Positions 1 through 8,504 of a stretch of 64,000 nucleotides of DNA are shown piece by piece. Each line of letters starts with the position of its first letter. Position 1 is the first letter of the stretch. This stretch comes from an uncultured Pelagibacteraceae bacterium (GTDB lineage Bacteria; Pseudomonadota; Alphaproteobacteria; Pelagibacterales; Pelagibacteraceae). The stretch spans positions 1 to 64,000 of the forward strand of contig CACIOK010000001.1 of NCBI GenBank assembly GCA_902588255.1, given 5' to 3'. A model generated the notes under the pieces. The model had not been told where the DNA came from. It worked only from the letters and a program-made list of their open reading frames with translations, and did no database searches. The translations under genes and the position numbers were made by a program.

Positions 1-521
1 TATTTATTAAAAAAAAAGCATTAATTTTAAATAAAAAACTAACAGTAAAAATTAATTTATTATTGTCAAAGCTTAAATTAAAAAATAATACATTTGTTCA
101 TAGAGATTTTCATGTTTCTAATTTGATGAAACTTAAAAAAAATATTGGAATTTTGGATAGTCAAGATGCTGTTTACGGAAATAAAGCCTATGACTTAGCT
201 TCTCTTATTGATGATGTAAGATTAAAAACTTCGTTAAAACTAAAAAATTCTATTTATAATTATTATGTTTATTTAAATAAAAATAAAATAAACAAAAATT
301 ATTTTAGAAATGATTTTGAAATACTATCTGTATTAAGAAATTTAAAAGTCATCGGGATTTTTACAAGACTAGCAGTTAGAGATAATAAAAAAAGTTATTT
401 AAAATTAATTCCATATGCTTGGAAATTAATAGAAAATAGAATTAATAATAATTTGATTTTTGCTGATTTAAAAAATTATTTAGATGCTAATTTTTCTAAG
501 AAGATTAGAATGAAAAAATGA
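1..521 (+). CDS. amgK: AmgK-like aminoglycoside-phosphotransferase-fold sugar kinase, C-terminal part
   Basis: The reading frame is open from base 3 with no stop, so the true start lies left of the window and only the C-terminal lobe is present. It carries the kinase catalytic loop H-x-D-x(4)-N (HRDFHVSN, near bases 99-122), followed by the metal-binding Asp of ILDSQDA. This is the APH/choline kinase fold. It overlaps the following MurU-like nucleotidyltransferase by 4 bases. That pairing is the known AmgK-MurU anhydro-MurNAc/GlcNAc recycling module, in which AmgK makes the sugar 1-phosphate in the cytoplasm. The substrate is inferred from context; the fold is clear. Confidence 0.8.
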   Translation, partial: FIKKKALILNKKLTVKINLLLSKLKLKNNTFVHRDFHVSNLMKLKKNIGILDSQDAVYGNKAYDLASLIDDVRLKTSLKLKNSIYNYYVYLNKNKINKNYFRNDFEILSVLRNLKVIGIFTRLAVRDNKKSYLKLIPYAWKLIENRINNNLIFADLKNYLDANFSKKIRMKK

Positions 522-1228
522 ATATCGAAACAGCTTTGATTTTATGTGCAGGATATGGAAAAAGACTTCATCCTTTAACTTTAAAAACACCGAAGCCACT
601 TTTAAAACTTAATGAAATTACTTTGTTGGAAAATACAATTAATCTAATAACCAAATTGGGTATTAAAAAAATTAAACTAAATACTTTTTATTTAAAAGAT
701 AAGATTAAATTATTTTTAGAAAAAAAAAATTTTAATATAGAAATTGATGTAGTAGATGATGGAGATAAAATTTTAGATACCGGTGGTGGTATATATAATA
801 TGATGAAATCATCCCTAAAATCAGAAACACATTTTTTAGTTTTTAATCCAGATACAGTGTGGGATCAAAATTATATAAAAACTATAAATGAGATGATTAA
901 GTTTTATTTTTTAAATCCAAATCGCAATACCTTGTTAGTTGTAGATAAAAAACTTAGTTTTGACAAAAACCTCAAAGGAGATTTTAAGTTAAAGAAAAAC
1001 TTGTTAACAAAACAAACTGAAAATGATTATATTTTTACTGGCTGTCAAATTATCAATAGAGAAATAATCAATAAAGATGATTGGTATCGACCTGCTTATA
1101 GCTTTTCAATTTCTAATATATGGAATGCTAGTATTCAATCAGGAGATTTATTTGGTTTTGAAAGTAAAAATAATTTTAAACACGTTACCAATCTTGAAGT
1201 TTATCAAAAATTATTAGAAAACAATTAA
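518..1228 (+). CDS. murU: MurU-like sugar-1-phosphate nucleotidyltransferase
   Basis: A 236-residue protein of the NTP_transferase family. The N-terminal nucleotide-binding signature LCAGYGKRL followed by PKPLL (about residues 9-30) and the metal-binding FNPDTVW segment (about 110) are visible. Its length matches MurU (N-acetylmuramate 1-phosphate uridylyltransferase) and short mannose-1-phosphate guanylyltransferases. Translational overlap with the AmgK-like kinase favours MurU, which converts recycled MurNAc-1-P to UDP-MurNAc and bypasses de novo MurA/MurB. Its 3' end overlaps the convergent gpmA by 15 bases. A generic sugar nucleotidyltransferase role cannot be excluded. Confidence 0.8.
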   Translation: MNIETALILCAGYGKRLHPLTLKTPKPLLKLNEITLLENTINLITKLGIKKIKLNTFYLKDKIKLFLEKKNFNIEIDVVDDGDKILDTGGGIYNMMKSSLKSETHFLVFNPDTVWDQNYIKTINEMIKFYFLNPNRNTLLVVDKKLSFDKNLKGDFKLKKNLLTKQTENDYIFTGCQIINREIINKDDWYRPAYSFSISNIWNASIQSGDLFGFESKNNFKHVTNLEVYQKLLENN

Positions 1229-1930
1229 ATCTTTTGCTCTAGATTGGTCTAAATAATTACATTCAATAATTTTATTATTTGTATCAAATTTAACATTTAA
1301 TGGATTTCCAGTTGGTATTTCCAGCGATGAAATTTTTTTTTCATCCAACCTAAATAAATATTTACACAATGACCTTATGGAATTTCCATGAGCTACTACA
1401 AGAATATTTTTATTTTCAATTAATTTATTTTCAATATTGCTTTTATAATAAGGTATTACTCTATTATATGTATCTTCTAATGACTCAGTATTAGGAATAT
1501 TTTCTTTTGAAATATCTTTATAAGTTTCAATATTAATTGGGTGATAAGGATTATTTTTATTTAATGGGTCAGGTTTAATGTTCCATGACCTTCTAAATTC
1601 ATGTATTTTTTTTTCTCCAAATTTTTTTTTCATTTCATCTTTATTTAGTCCAGTTAATGCTCCATAGTGTCTTTCATTTAGTTCCCATGCTTTTACAAAG
1701 TCAACTTTAATTCTCATTGTACTAAGAATTAGCTTCAGTGTATTAATAGCTCTCAACTGCAATGAGGAAAAAAAATAATCTATTAGAATGTTTTTTTCTT
1801 TAATAAGCTCGCCTGATTTACAAGCTTCTAACTTTCCATTGGCTGCAAGGTCTACATCTACCCACCCAGTAAATCTTTTTTCTAGGTTCCACTCACTTTG
1901 ACCATGTCTAACTAAAATTAAATGACTCAT
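1214..1930 (-). CDS. gpmA: 2,3-bisphosphoglycerate-dependent phosphoglycerate mutase
   Basis: Interconverts 3- and 2-phosphoglycerate in lower glycolysis/gluconeogenesis. The catalytic RHG motif is at residues 8-10, followed by QSEWN and the substrate loop FTGWVDVDL. NERHYGALTGLNK is the dPGM family signature, and VVAHGNS carries the second catalytic His. About 238 residues, near the usual dPGM length. A slightly longer frame begins with TTG at 1936, but the ATG at 1930 puts MSHLILVRHG at the normal family start, so I use it. Convergent with murU and overlapping it. Confidence 0.93.
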   Translation of the reverse strand: MSHLILVRHGQSEWNLEKRFTGWVDVDLAANGKLEACKSGELIKEKNILIDYFFSSLQLRAINTLKLILSTMRIKVDFVKAWELNERHYGALTGLNKDEMKKKFGEKKIHEFRRSWNIKPDPLNKNNPYHPINIETYKDISKENIPNTESLEDTYNRVIPYYKSNIENKLIENKNILVVAHGNSIRSLCKYLFRLDEKKISSLEIPTGNPLNVKFDTNNKIIECNYLDQSRAKDLIVF

Positions 1931-1962
1931 TATCAAATTTTATTTATAAGAGTATTTTATAT

Positions 1963-2322
1963 ATGACAAAATTAATATTTCATATTTTAAATATAGGGTT
2001 TGTAATTTTATATATCTATCCAGGCAGTATATTTGGGTTTATTTTTTACAGGAACTTCAACAAACAACCACAGATAACACCAGATTTAATTGTATCATCG
2101 AACCATGTATATGCATTTAGTCTATTATCCCTTCTAGGTTTTATAAATTATTATAAAAGTCATAAAAATTTAATAATTTCCTATTTTTTTTTAATCTCAG
2201 TACTTTTTGAAATTTTCCATATTTTTATTCCTAACAGAAGTTTTCAATTTTCAGATTTATTTGGTAATATAATTGGTGTTTTGTTTTCATTATTATTGAT
2301 TAATATTTGGAGGAGAAAATGA
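1963..2322 (+). CDS. VanZ-like small membrane protein
   Basis: A 119-residue hydrophobic protein with about four membrane segments (roughly residues 4-22, 45-62, 70-90 and 98-116). EIFHIFIPNRSFQFSDLFGN matches the VanZ-like pattern E-x(2)-H/Q-x(3)-P-x-R-x(4)-D-x(3)-N-x-G, which carries the conserved polar residues of that family. VanZ proteins confer low-level teicoplanin resistance in enterococci, but in most bacteria the role of this fold is unknown. Its stop overlaps the next start in ATGA. Divergent from gpmA, 32 bases away. Confidence 0.7.
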   Translation: MTKLIFHILNIGFVILYIYPGSIFGFIFYRNFNKQPQITPDLIVSSNHVYAFSLLSLLGFINYYKSHKNLIISYFFLISVLFEIFHIFIPNRSFQFSDLFGNIIGVLFSLLLINIWRRK

Positions 2323-2627
2323 GTACATTTGATGAAAGAGAAAAAAGTTTTGAAAAAAAGTTTGCTCATGATGAAGAAAAACAATTTAAAATTAGTGCTA
2401 GAAGAAATAAGTATATAGGAGAATGGGCCTCTAGGATTTTAAATTTCAATTCTGATCAAGAAAAAGAATATATTCAAGCAGTAATAAAATCTGATTTTAA
2501 AGAAGAGGGAGATGAGGATGTTTTTCAGAAGATTAAGAATGATTTAAAAATGCATAATATTTCTGATAACGAGATAAGAGAAAAAATGAAAGAGCTTAAT
2601 GAAAAAGCAAAATCTGAATTTAAGTAA
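2319..2627 (+). CDS. DUF1476 protein, zeta-type F1-ATPase inhibitor family
   Basis: 102 residues, beginning MSTFDEREKSFEKKFAHDEE and followed by ARRNKYIGEWAS: the hallmark of DUF1476, the alphaproteobacterial zeta subunit. In Paracoccus this protein inhibits F1-ATPase through its N-terminal helix. Many relatives are weak inhibitors, so the activity here is not assured. The ATG at 2319 is chosen because a strong GGAGGAG ribosome site lies directly upstream (2309-2315); a TTG at 2307 gives a longer but unlikely form. Translationally coupled to the VanZ-like gene, and its 3' end overlaps the next lipoprotein gene by 29 bases. Confidence 0.85.
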   Translation: MSTFDEREKSFEKKFAHDEEKQFKISARRNKYIGEWASRILNFNSDQEKEYIQAVIKSDFKEEGDEDVFQKIKNDLKMHNISDNEIREKMKELNEKAKSEFK

Positions 2628-3210
2628 AATTCTTATATTTTTTTTTTTATTTATTTTAACCTCATGTTCTTCAATTCCTAAAAATACTTCTAACAGTTGT
2701 TCAATTTTTTCAGAAAGATATCTTTGGTACAAGCATACTAAGAAAACTGAAAAAAAATGGGGGACGCCAATTTACATTCAATTAGCAATTATTAAAATGG
2801 AGTCCGATTTTAATTGGCTAGCCAAACCTAAGAGGCAAAAAATATTTAAAGTAATACCTTATAAAAGACCATCAAGTTCATTTGGTTATTCTCAAGCTGT
2901 AAAAGGAACATGGAAACAATATAAAAATGAAACTGGAAATAAACTTGCTACAAGAACCAGATTTAAAGACAGTGTTGATTTTATAGGTTGGTATACCAAC
3001 AAAACTGAAAAAATATTAAAAATACCCAAAACAGATGCTTTTAAACAATATATTGCTTATCATGAAGGATGGGGCAATTATAAAAATTATAAAAAAAATA
3101 CAAAAGTCATTGGATTGGCTAAAAAAGTGAAGAAACAGTCTGACAAATATAAAAATCAATTACAAAAATGTAAAAAAACGCTAAATAAAAAAAAATATAT
3201 TATTTTTTAA
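2599..3210 (+). CDS. Lipoprotein with lysozyme-like / transglycosylase SLT domain
   Basis: A 203-residue exported lipoprotein. The N-terminal hydrophobic stretch (about residues 9-21) ends in the lipobox LTSC. The mature part has a lysozyme-fold signature: catalytic-type Glu in KMESDF (about residue 68), SSFGYSQAVKGTW, and a later YHEGWGNY. It probably cleaves or binds peptidoglycan from the outer-membrane or inner-membrane periplasmic face. The C-terminus is Lys-rich. It starts inside the DUF1476 gene in another frame and ends in a TTAA shared with the stop of the convergent RND pump gene. Confidence 0.75.
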   Translation: MKKQNLNLSKILIFFFLFILTSCSSIPKNTSNSCSIFSERYLWYKHTKKTEKKWGTPIYIQLAIIKMESDFNWLAKPKRQKIFKVIPYKRPSSSFGYSQAVKGTWKQYKNETGNKLATRTRFKDSVDFIGWYTNKTEKILKIPKTDAFKQYIAYHEGWGNYKNYKKNTKVIGLAKKVKKQSDKYKNQLQKCKKTLNKKKYIIF

Positions 3211-6200
3211 CGTAGTTGTTTTTTTAATTCAATATCAACTGCATCTATTCTTTTAGTATTTTTTGCTAAAGCAAGGTACATTGTAGGAGTCACATACAAT
3301 GTAAAGAAGGTTGATATTATCATACCACCTAAAATAGTTGCCCCTACGGCCAATCTTGATCCTTCGCCTGCTCCTGGACCAATGTTACCAACTATTAAAG
3401 GTATCATGGCTATCATTGTGCTTAAGGATGTCATCATTATAGGTCTAAATCTTAAAGAACAAGCTTCTGTTATTGAGTTTTCAATATTTTTTCCTAAAGC
3501 TCTAAGTTGATTTGCGTAGTCAACAATTAAGATACTATTTTTTGTCGATATTCCAATTAATATAACAAGTGCTATTTGCGAAAAAATATTTATAGAGCTA
3601 TTTAAAAATAAAATAAATACTAACCCACCAAATAATGCCAGAGGTACGGTAAGTACTATAATAAATGGGTGAATAAAGGAATTAAATGTTGCTGCCATTA
3701 CCAAATAAGCGGTAAGTAATGCAAGGCCGAAAATAATATAAAGTTCATTACTTGTCTCTTTTAACTCTTCAGATTTTCCTTTCCATCCGATTTGCCTATT
3801 TGGATATGTTTCATTCATTATATTTTCCAAATATTTAATTGCCTCTGTAAGTGTATAATTTTCTGAAATATTTGCAGAAATTGTTACTGATCGCTGTCTA
3901 TTATATCTTTTAAGTTTTTTTGGAGAACCCTCTTCATTAAATTCAACTAAATTTGCTAAAGAAATTAGTTTTCCAGTCGTATTAGATCTAACAAATATTT
4001 TTGCCAAACCTTCTTTACTTCTTCTATCTACTAAAAATTGCTGAAGAATTATAGGATATTCTTTACCAAGCTTATTAAATTTAGTTACAGTTTTTCCACC
4101 ATAAAGAGTTTCTAAAGTTTTACCTATTGAGTCTGAAGATATACCTAGATCTTTTGCTTTGTTTTTATTTATTGATAACTTTATTTCTGGCTTATCTCTC
4201 GAATAGTCAGATTCTATCCTATTTAAATTTTTATTTTTTCTTAACTTTTCAATTACCTGAGATTGAATGATTTCTAATTCCTCATAGCTATTGCCCAATA
4301 TAACCATTTGTACTGGTTTTCTATAATTTGAAACTCTTATTGACTGGGGAGATATAGGAAATGCTATTGTTTCTGGTACCGTTACTATTTTACCAATTGC
4401 TTGTCTCATTACTGTAATAGAATTTTCGTTTCTATTTTTCCAATGATCTAAAAGTGCAATTATTATAAAACTATTGAATGAATTTTTGTTATCCCCAAAT
4501 CCTGGAACCCTCATAATTAATCTTTTATATGGTGTTTCAGGGGATTGAAGAAGTGGGATCAATCTTTTTTCTACTTCCTCTGCTCTTTTTTCTGTATATT
4601 CAAAAGAACTTCCTTCATCTGTATTACCAATAATAATATAAACCCCCCTGTCTTCCATAGGGAGCAACTCTTTTTTAGTAAAAGAATATAAACCTGCGGA
4701 GCAAACTATAATTATTAATATAAAAGAAATAATAATTTTTTTTTTATTTAACCAATACAATAAAGTTTCTTGGTACATTTTTTGAAATGAATTAAAAAAA
4801 GTTGTAAACTTAGAGACAAAAAAATTTTTCGTAGTAGTCTTTTTTAAAAATTTACTTCCAAGCATAGGGGATAGAGTTAAAGCAACGAAAGATGATACGA
4901 CAATTGAAAAAGATAAGGCTATTGCAGTTTCTCTAAATAACGTACCTGCAATTCCATCTATGAATATGAGAGGCAAAAATACAGCAATTAAAATTAAAGT
5001 TGTTGCAATGATAGCAAAAGTTATTTGTTTTGAACCTTTATAGGCTGCAACTAATGGTGTTTCTCCATTTTCAATTCTTCTGTAGATTGCATCAGTCATA
5101 ATTACTGAGTCATCTGTAATAATTCCTATTGCTAAAATAAAACTTAATAAGACAAAAATATTTATTGAAAGACCGAATAAGTATAAACCGAGAAAAGATG
5201 CTATTAGACTCACTGGAAGAGCCACAGCAGGAACTATTACAGCTTTAAGATTTCCTAAAAATAAATAGATTATAAGTACTACTAAAAAAAAGGCTATGAC
5301 CAGAGTTTTGTATACTTCTTTAATTGCGGCTCCAACATAGTTAGCTCTATTAAAAGCTATTTCTAAATTTAAACCATCCGGCAAAGTTTTTCTTACTTGT
5401 ACTAATTTTTTTTTTATTTCTTTAGAAAGTTCTACTGTAGATGATCCACTTTTAGCATAAATACCAATTCCGACAGTTTTTAAATTTAACGAGTTCTTTT
5501 TTTGAGCTTTAAAAAGAGTTTTTTCAGATACTGGTCCGAATTCTATATTTGAAACGTCAGCAAGCCTTATAACTCTATTTTTTATTTTTTTTAAAGGAAG
5601 CCCTTTTAACTTATCTATTTGATTATAAGATTTATCTAAATTAAGGGTTAAATCTATGTTATTTGCTTCTAGCGTACCAGCAGGCAAGCTAACATTTTCG
5701 CTTCTTAACGCATTTTCCACCTCCTGAATTGTTAGATCATTAGCTGCTAATTTAATTGGATCAATCCAAACTCTAACACTCAAATCTCTCAGACCACCTG
5801 TTCTTATTCTTCCAACATTTTTTACGCTTGAAAATTGGTCTACAAGGTACCTTTCTGCGTAATCTCCAAGCTCTAGATCACTCCAAGTAGGCGAGCTCAA
5901 AGCTAACCACATTGTAGTTGAAAATCCTGCTGATTGTTTTAATATTTGAGGAGCATCTGCCTCACTAGGCAGATTGTCAACAACCCTTGCTACTCTTTCT
6001 CTAATATCATTTGCGGCACTATCTAGATTTATATCAGTATTAAATTCAATATTAATAGTGCTATTTCCATTTTCCGAATTTGAATCTATATTTTTAATTC
6101 CTTCGGCCCCACCAATTACATCTTCAAGAACTTGAGTTACTTCTTGGTCAATTATTTCTGCAGAAGCAGATTTATAGTCTACTTTAACTTGTACCACAGG

Positions 6201-6329
6201 TGGTTGTAAACCACTTGGTAATTCTCTAACTGGTAATTCTGAAAACACAAATATTCCAAAAACAATTAAAACTAAAGACATTACCCAGGCAACAACTGGT
6301 CTTCTTATACTTATTTCGGTGATAAACAT
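3207..6329 (-). CDS. RND efflux transporter, AcrB/MexB-type inner membrane pump
   Basis: 1040 residues, full length for the HAE1-type RND family. The N-terminal FITEISIRRPVVAWVMSLV helix leads into a porter domain. The membrane domain shows the paired acidic proton-relay residues in GIITDDSVIMTDAIYRR (about 400-416), and LIGISTKNSILIVDYAN (about 920-936) carries the conserved Lys. There are two repeats of six membrane helices with two large periplasmic loops. It uses proton motive force to export lipophilic substrates, which cannot be named from sequence. The adaptor gene lies immediately upstream (0-base gap). No TolC-like outer membrane channel is in the window. Confidence 0.92.
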   Translation of the reverse strand: MFITEISIRRPVVAWVMSLVLIVFGIFVFSELPVRELPSGLQPPVVQVKVDYKSASAEIIDQEVTQVLEDVIGGAEGIKNIDSNSENGNSTINIEFNTDINLDSAANDIRERVARVVDNLPSEADAPQILKQSAGFSTTMWLALSSPTWSDLELGDYAERYLVDQFSSVKNVGRIRTGGLRDLSVRVWIDPIKLAANDLTIQEVENALRSENVSLPAGTLEANNIDLTLNLDKSYNQIDKLKGLPLKKIKNRVIRLADVSNIEFGPVSEKTLFKAQKKNSLNLKTVGIGIYAKSGSSTVELSKEIKKKLVQVRKTLPDGLNLEIAFNRANYVGAAIKEVYKTLVIAFFLVVLIIYLFLGNLKAVIVPAVALPVSLIASFLGLYLFGLSINIFVLLSFILAIGIITDDSVIMTDAIYRRIENGETPLVAAYKGSKQITFAIIATTLILIAVFLPLIFIDGIAGTLFRETAIALSFSIVVSSFVALTLSPMLGSKFLKKTTTKNFFVSKFTTFFNSFQKMYQETLLYWLNKKKIIISFILIIIVCSAGLYSFTKKELLPMEDRGVYIIIGNTDEGSSFEYTEKRAEEVEKRLIPLLQSPETPYKRLIMRVPGFGDNKNSFNSFIIIALLDHWKNRNENSITVMRQAIGKIVTVPETIAFPISPQSIRVSNYRKPVQMVILGNSYEELEIIQSQVIEKLRKNKNLNRIESDYSRDKPEIKLSINKNKAKDLGISSDSIGKTLETLYGGKTVTKFNKLGKEYPIILQQFLVDRRSKEGLAKIFVRSNTTGKLISLANLVEFNEEGSPKKLKRYNRQRSVTISANISENYTLTEAIKYLENIMNETYPNRQIGWKGKSEELKETSNELYIIFGLALLTAYLVMAATFNSFIHPFIIVLTVPLALFGGLVFILFLNSSINIFSQIALVILIGISTKNSILIVDYANQLRALGKNIENSITEACSLRFRPIMMTSLSTMIAMIPLIVGNIGPGAGEGSRLAVGATILGGMIISTFFTLYVTPTMYLALAKNTKRIDAVDIELKKQLR

Positions 6330-7199
6330 TTATTTACTAATTGGTTTTATTTTACCCTTTGGATTAACTTTTTTAAGTCCTGCAGCAACAATAGTGTCTC
6401 CTTCATCAAGACCAGATAATACTTCAACAAGACCTTCGTTTCTAACACCAATCCTGACTTCTTTTTTTTCTATATTGTTATTTTCTATTACCTTATAAAC
6501 ATAAACTTTATTTCCCTCTAACATGATACTTGTATCTGGCACACTCAAAGAGTCTCTTTGATTAAATTTTATTGTAACCTCTAAAAGTGAACCTGGGATT
6601 AATTCAAATTTTTCGTTATCAATTTTTATTCTTATTAAAAGACTTCTAGTTTCAGCATTAATACGACTTGATACTCCATCCACTTTTCCTAGATAAATTT
6701 TTTCTTTGTTTCCTGAAAATTTTGCTTCGATAGGAAGGTTTTTTTTTAAATTGTTAGCAAAGATTTCGGGTATTTTAAGATCAGAATAAATTATTGAATT
6801 ATCATCTAATGTTATAATAATTGAATTTTCTGAGTCCAATGTGTCTTCTGTTAGACCTCTATACCCAAGTATACCACTAAAAGGAGCAGTGATAATTCTC
6901 TCTTTTAATTTAACAATAGTTTGTCCTTTTTTTACATATTCTTTCAGTTCTAACTCTGAAATAAGCTCATTTTTTTTTATTCTATAAGACATAGTTTTTT
7001 TTGAAATTGCTGTCCCAAAACTTTCTATTTCTTCGGAAAAATTACTATTTTGAACTTCAGTAACAATTATTCCAGGTGGTGGTCTTTTGCTAAATTTTTT
7101 TTGAAAGTGAGCACCTATCATTGTTCTTGCAATTACTACAATCGCAATAATAAGAAAAAAAATTGCTATAATATTTATAAGTTTAGTTGATCTTTTCAT
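6330..7199 (-). CDS. RND periplasmic adaptor (membrane fusion protein), compact form
   Basis: 289 residues with an N-terminal membrane anchor (about residues 9-28). A lipoyl half (LKEYVKKGQTIVKLKE, about 85-100) is followed almost directly by the second lipoyl half (ITAPFSGILGYRG). After these come the beta-barrel segment (IPGSLLEVTIKF) and the membrane-proximal region ending GLDEGDTIVAAGLKKVNPKG. AcrA-type adaptors are near 390 residues and place a long alpha-helical hairpin between the lipoyl halves. Here that hairpin appears absent. The gene directly precedes the pump gene and they are surely co-transcribed. Function as the pump partner is inferred from position and domains. Confidence 0.88.
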   Translation of the reverse strand: MKRSTKLINIIAIFFLIIAIVVIARTMIGAHFQKKFSKRPPPGIIVTEVQNSNFSEEIESFGTAISKKTMSYRIKKNELISELELKEYVKKGQTIVKLKERIITAPFSGILGYRGLTEDTLDSENSIIITLDDNSIIYSDLKIPEIFANNLKKNLPIEAKFSGNKEKIYLGKVDGVSSRINAETRSLLIRIKIDNEKFELIPGSLLEVTIKFNQRDSLSVPDTSIMLEGNKVYVYKVIENNNIEKKEVRIGVRNEGLVEVLSGLDEGDTIVAAGLKKVNPKGKIKPISK

Positions 7200-7201
7200 T
7201 T

Positions 7202-8020
7202 TTATTTAATCATACCATATTCAGCCCAAGAGCCATCATAAACAGTTGGAGAATACTTATCATTAATCATAGAATATGCTAGGGCTAAAACTGAAGCTGT
7301 AATTCCAGATCCACAAGAAAATACTATGTTATTTTCATTAACGATTCCAATATCCTTAAATTTTTTTTTTATAAATTCTTTATCTCTAAAAGTTTTATCT
7401 TCTTTATTAATCAAATCCATAAAAGGAAGACAATATGAGTTTTTAATTGAACCACTTCTTAATCCAGGTCTAGGCTCTTTTTCTAATCCTAAAAATCTAT
7501 TTTTACTTCTTGCATCTACTATCTTAAACTCTTCTTTAAAAATATTATCATCAATTTCTTTTTTTGTTTTTACCAAATGAATTTTTTTTTGAGATTGATA
7601 GTATTGGTTGACAATTACAGTTTTTTTGTTTGTAGTTTTTTTATTTTCTTTTTTCCATTTTAAAAAACCTCCATCTAAAATAGAAATTAGATTTGGGTCA
7701 TGTCCAAAAAAAATAAATGTATACCAACATCTACATGAACTTAATACGTCAGAATTATCATATATTACTATATTGTCAGAATTTGAAATACCCAAAGTAG
7801 AAACTATTTCTTCCCACTCCTGTTCTTCTGGAAGCATATGTGGTAATTGATTTTTTTTATTCGAGTTTTTATCGATATCAAAAAAAATAGCATTTTCTAT
7901 ATGTTCTTTATTATATTCTTCGAATGCATTTCTATTTACGTTAGGCATGTGCCAAGATGAGTCTATAATTTTAACTTTTGAATGATTTTTCATCAACCAA
8001 TCTGTTGAAACTATACTCAT
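7202..8020 (-). CDS. sseA: Sulfurtransferase, 3-mercaptopyruvate sulfurtransferase type
   Basis: 272 residues with two rhodanese domains. The first begins VSTDWLMKNHSKVKIIDSSW and the second carries the active-site loop CGSGITAS (about residues 240-247). CGSGVTA-like loops are typical of 3-mercaptopyruvate sulfurtransferases, whereas thiosulfate sulfurtransferases have CRKG. RPGLRSGSIKNS precedes the second active-site region as in the family. It moves sulfur from 3-mercaptopyruvate to thiol acceptors or cyanide. Two bases separate it from msrA upstream on the same strand, so a sulfur/redox operon is likely. Confidence 0.87.
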   Translation of the reverse strand: MSIVSTDWLMKNHSKVKIIDSSWHMPNVNRNAFEEYNKEHIENAIFFDIDKNSNKKNQLPHMLPEEQEWEEIVSTLGISNSDNIVIYDNSDVLSSCRCWYTFIFFGHDPNLISILDGGFLKWKKENKKTTNKKTVIVNQYYQSQKKIHLVKTKKEIDDNIFKEEFKIVDARSKNRFLGLEKEPRPGLRSGSIKNSYCLPFMDLINKEDKTFRDKEFIKKKFKDIGIVNENNIVFSCGSGITASVLALAYSMINDKYSPTVYDGSWAEYGMIK

Positions 8021-8022
8021 GA

Positions 8023-8469
8023 TTAATTTCTTTTTTGAATATATTTTTGGTGATAATCTTCTGCTTTGCAGTAATTTATTTCTTTTGAAATATTTGTTTT
8101 AATTTTTCCATCATATTTTTTATCAAATATTAATTTTGTTTCTTCAGCAATTTTTTTTTGTTTATCATTTATAAAAAAAATTTCACTTCGATATTGCGTT
8201 CCTATATCAGGACCCTGCCTATTTAAAGTAGTAGGATCATGCATTTCAAAAAATTTATTTAATAGATTTTCATATGTGATAATTTTTTCATCGAATTCTA
8301 TTTTTACTACTTCCGCATGATTTGTGGATCCAGAACATACTTCTTCATATGTTGTTGGATTTGTTTTTCCTCCACAATAGCCAACTTCAGTATTTATTAC
8401 CCCATCCAATTTAGAAAATTTTTCTTCTGGCCCCCAAAAACATCCTAATGCCAATATAGCTATTTCCAT
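8023..8469 (-). CDS. msrA: Peptide methionine-S-sulfoxide reductase MsrA
   Basis: 148 residues, the short form of the family. The catalytic motif GCFWGPE is at residues 9-15, and [24 protein letters not shown]-like text follows, with the substrate-site HAEVV and later [10 protein letters not shown]. It repairs methionine-S-sulfoxide in proteins and free methionine using thioredoxin. The C-terminal [11 protein letters not shown] segment contains the resolving-type Cys. It lies upstream of the sulfurtransferase and is divergent from a drug/metabolite transporter whose ATG is 36 bases away. Confidence 0.93.
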   Translation of the reverse strand: [148 protein letters not shown]

Positions 8470-8504
8470 TGATTATTATTTTAAATTATCTAAAAGTTAT
8501 TCTT

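Noticed and set aside
8469..8504. TTG start for the DMT transporter
   Set aside because: The ATG at 8505 fits the family start, and the TTG would coincide with the msrA start on the other strand.
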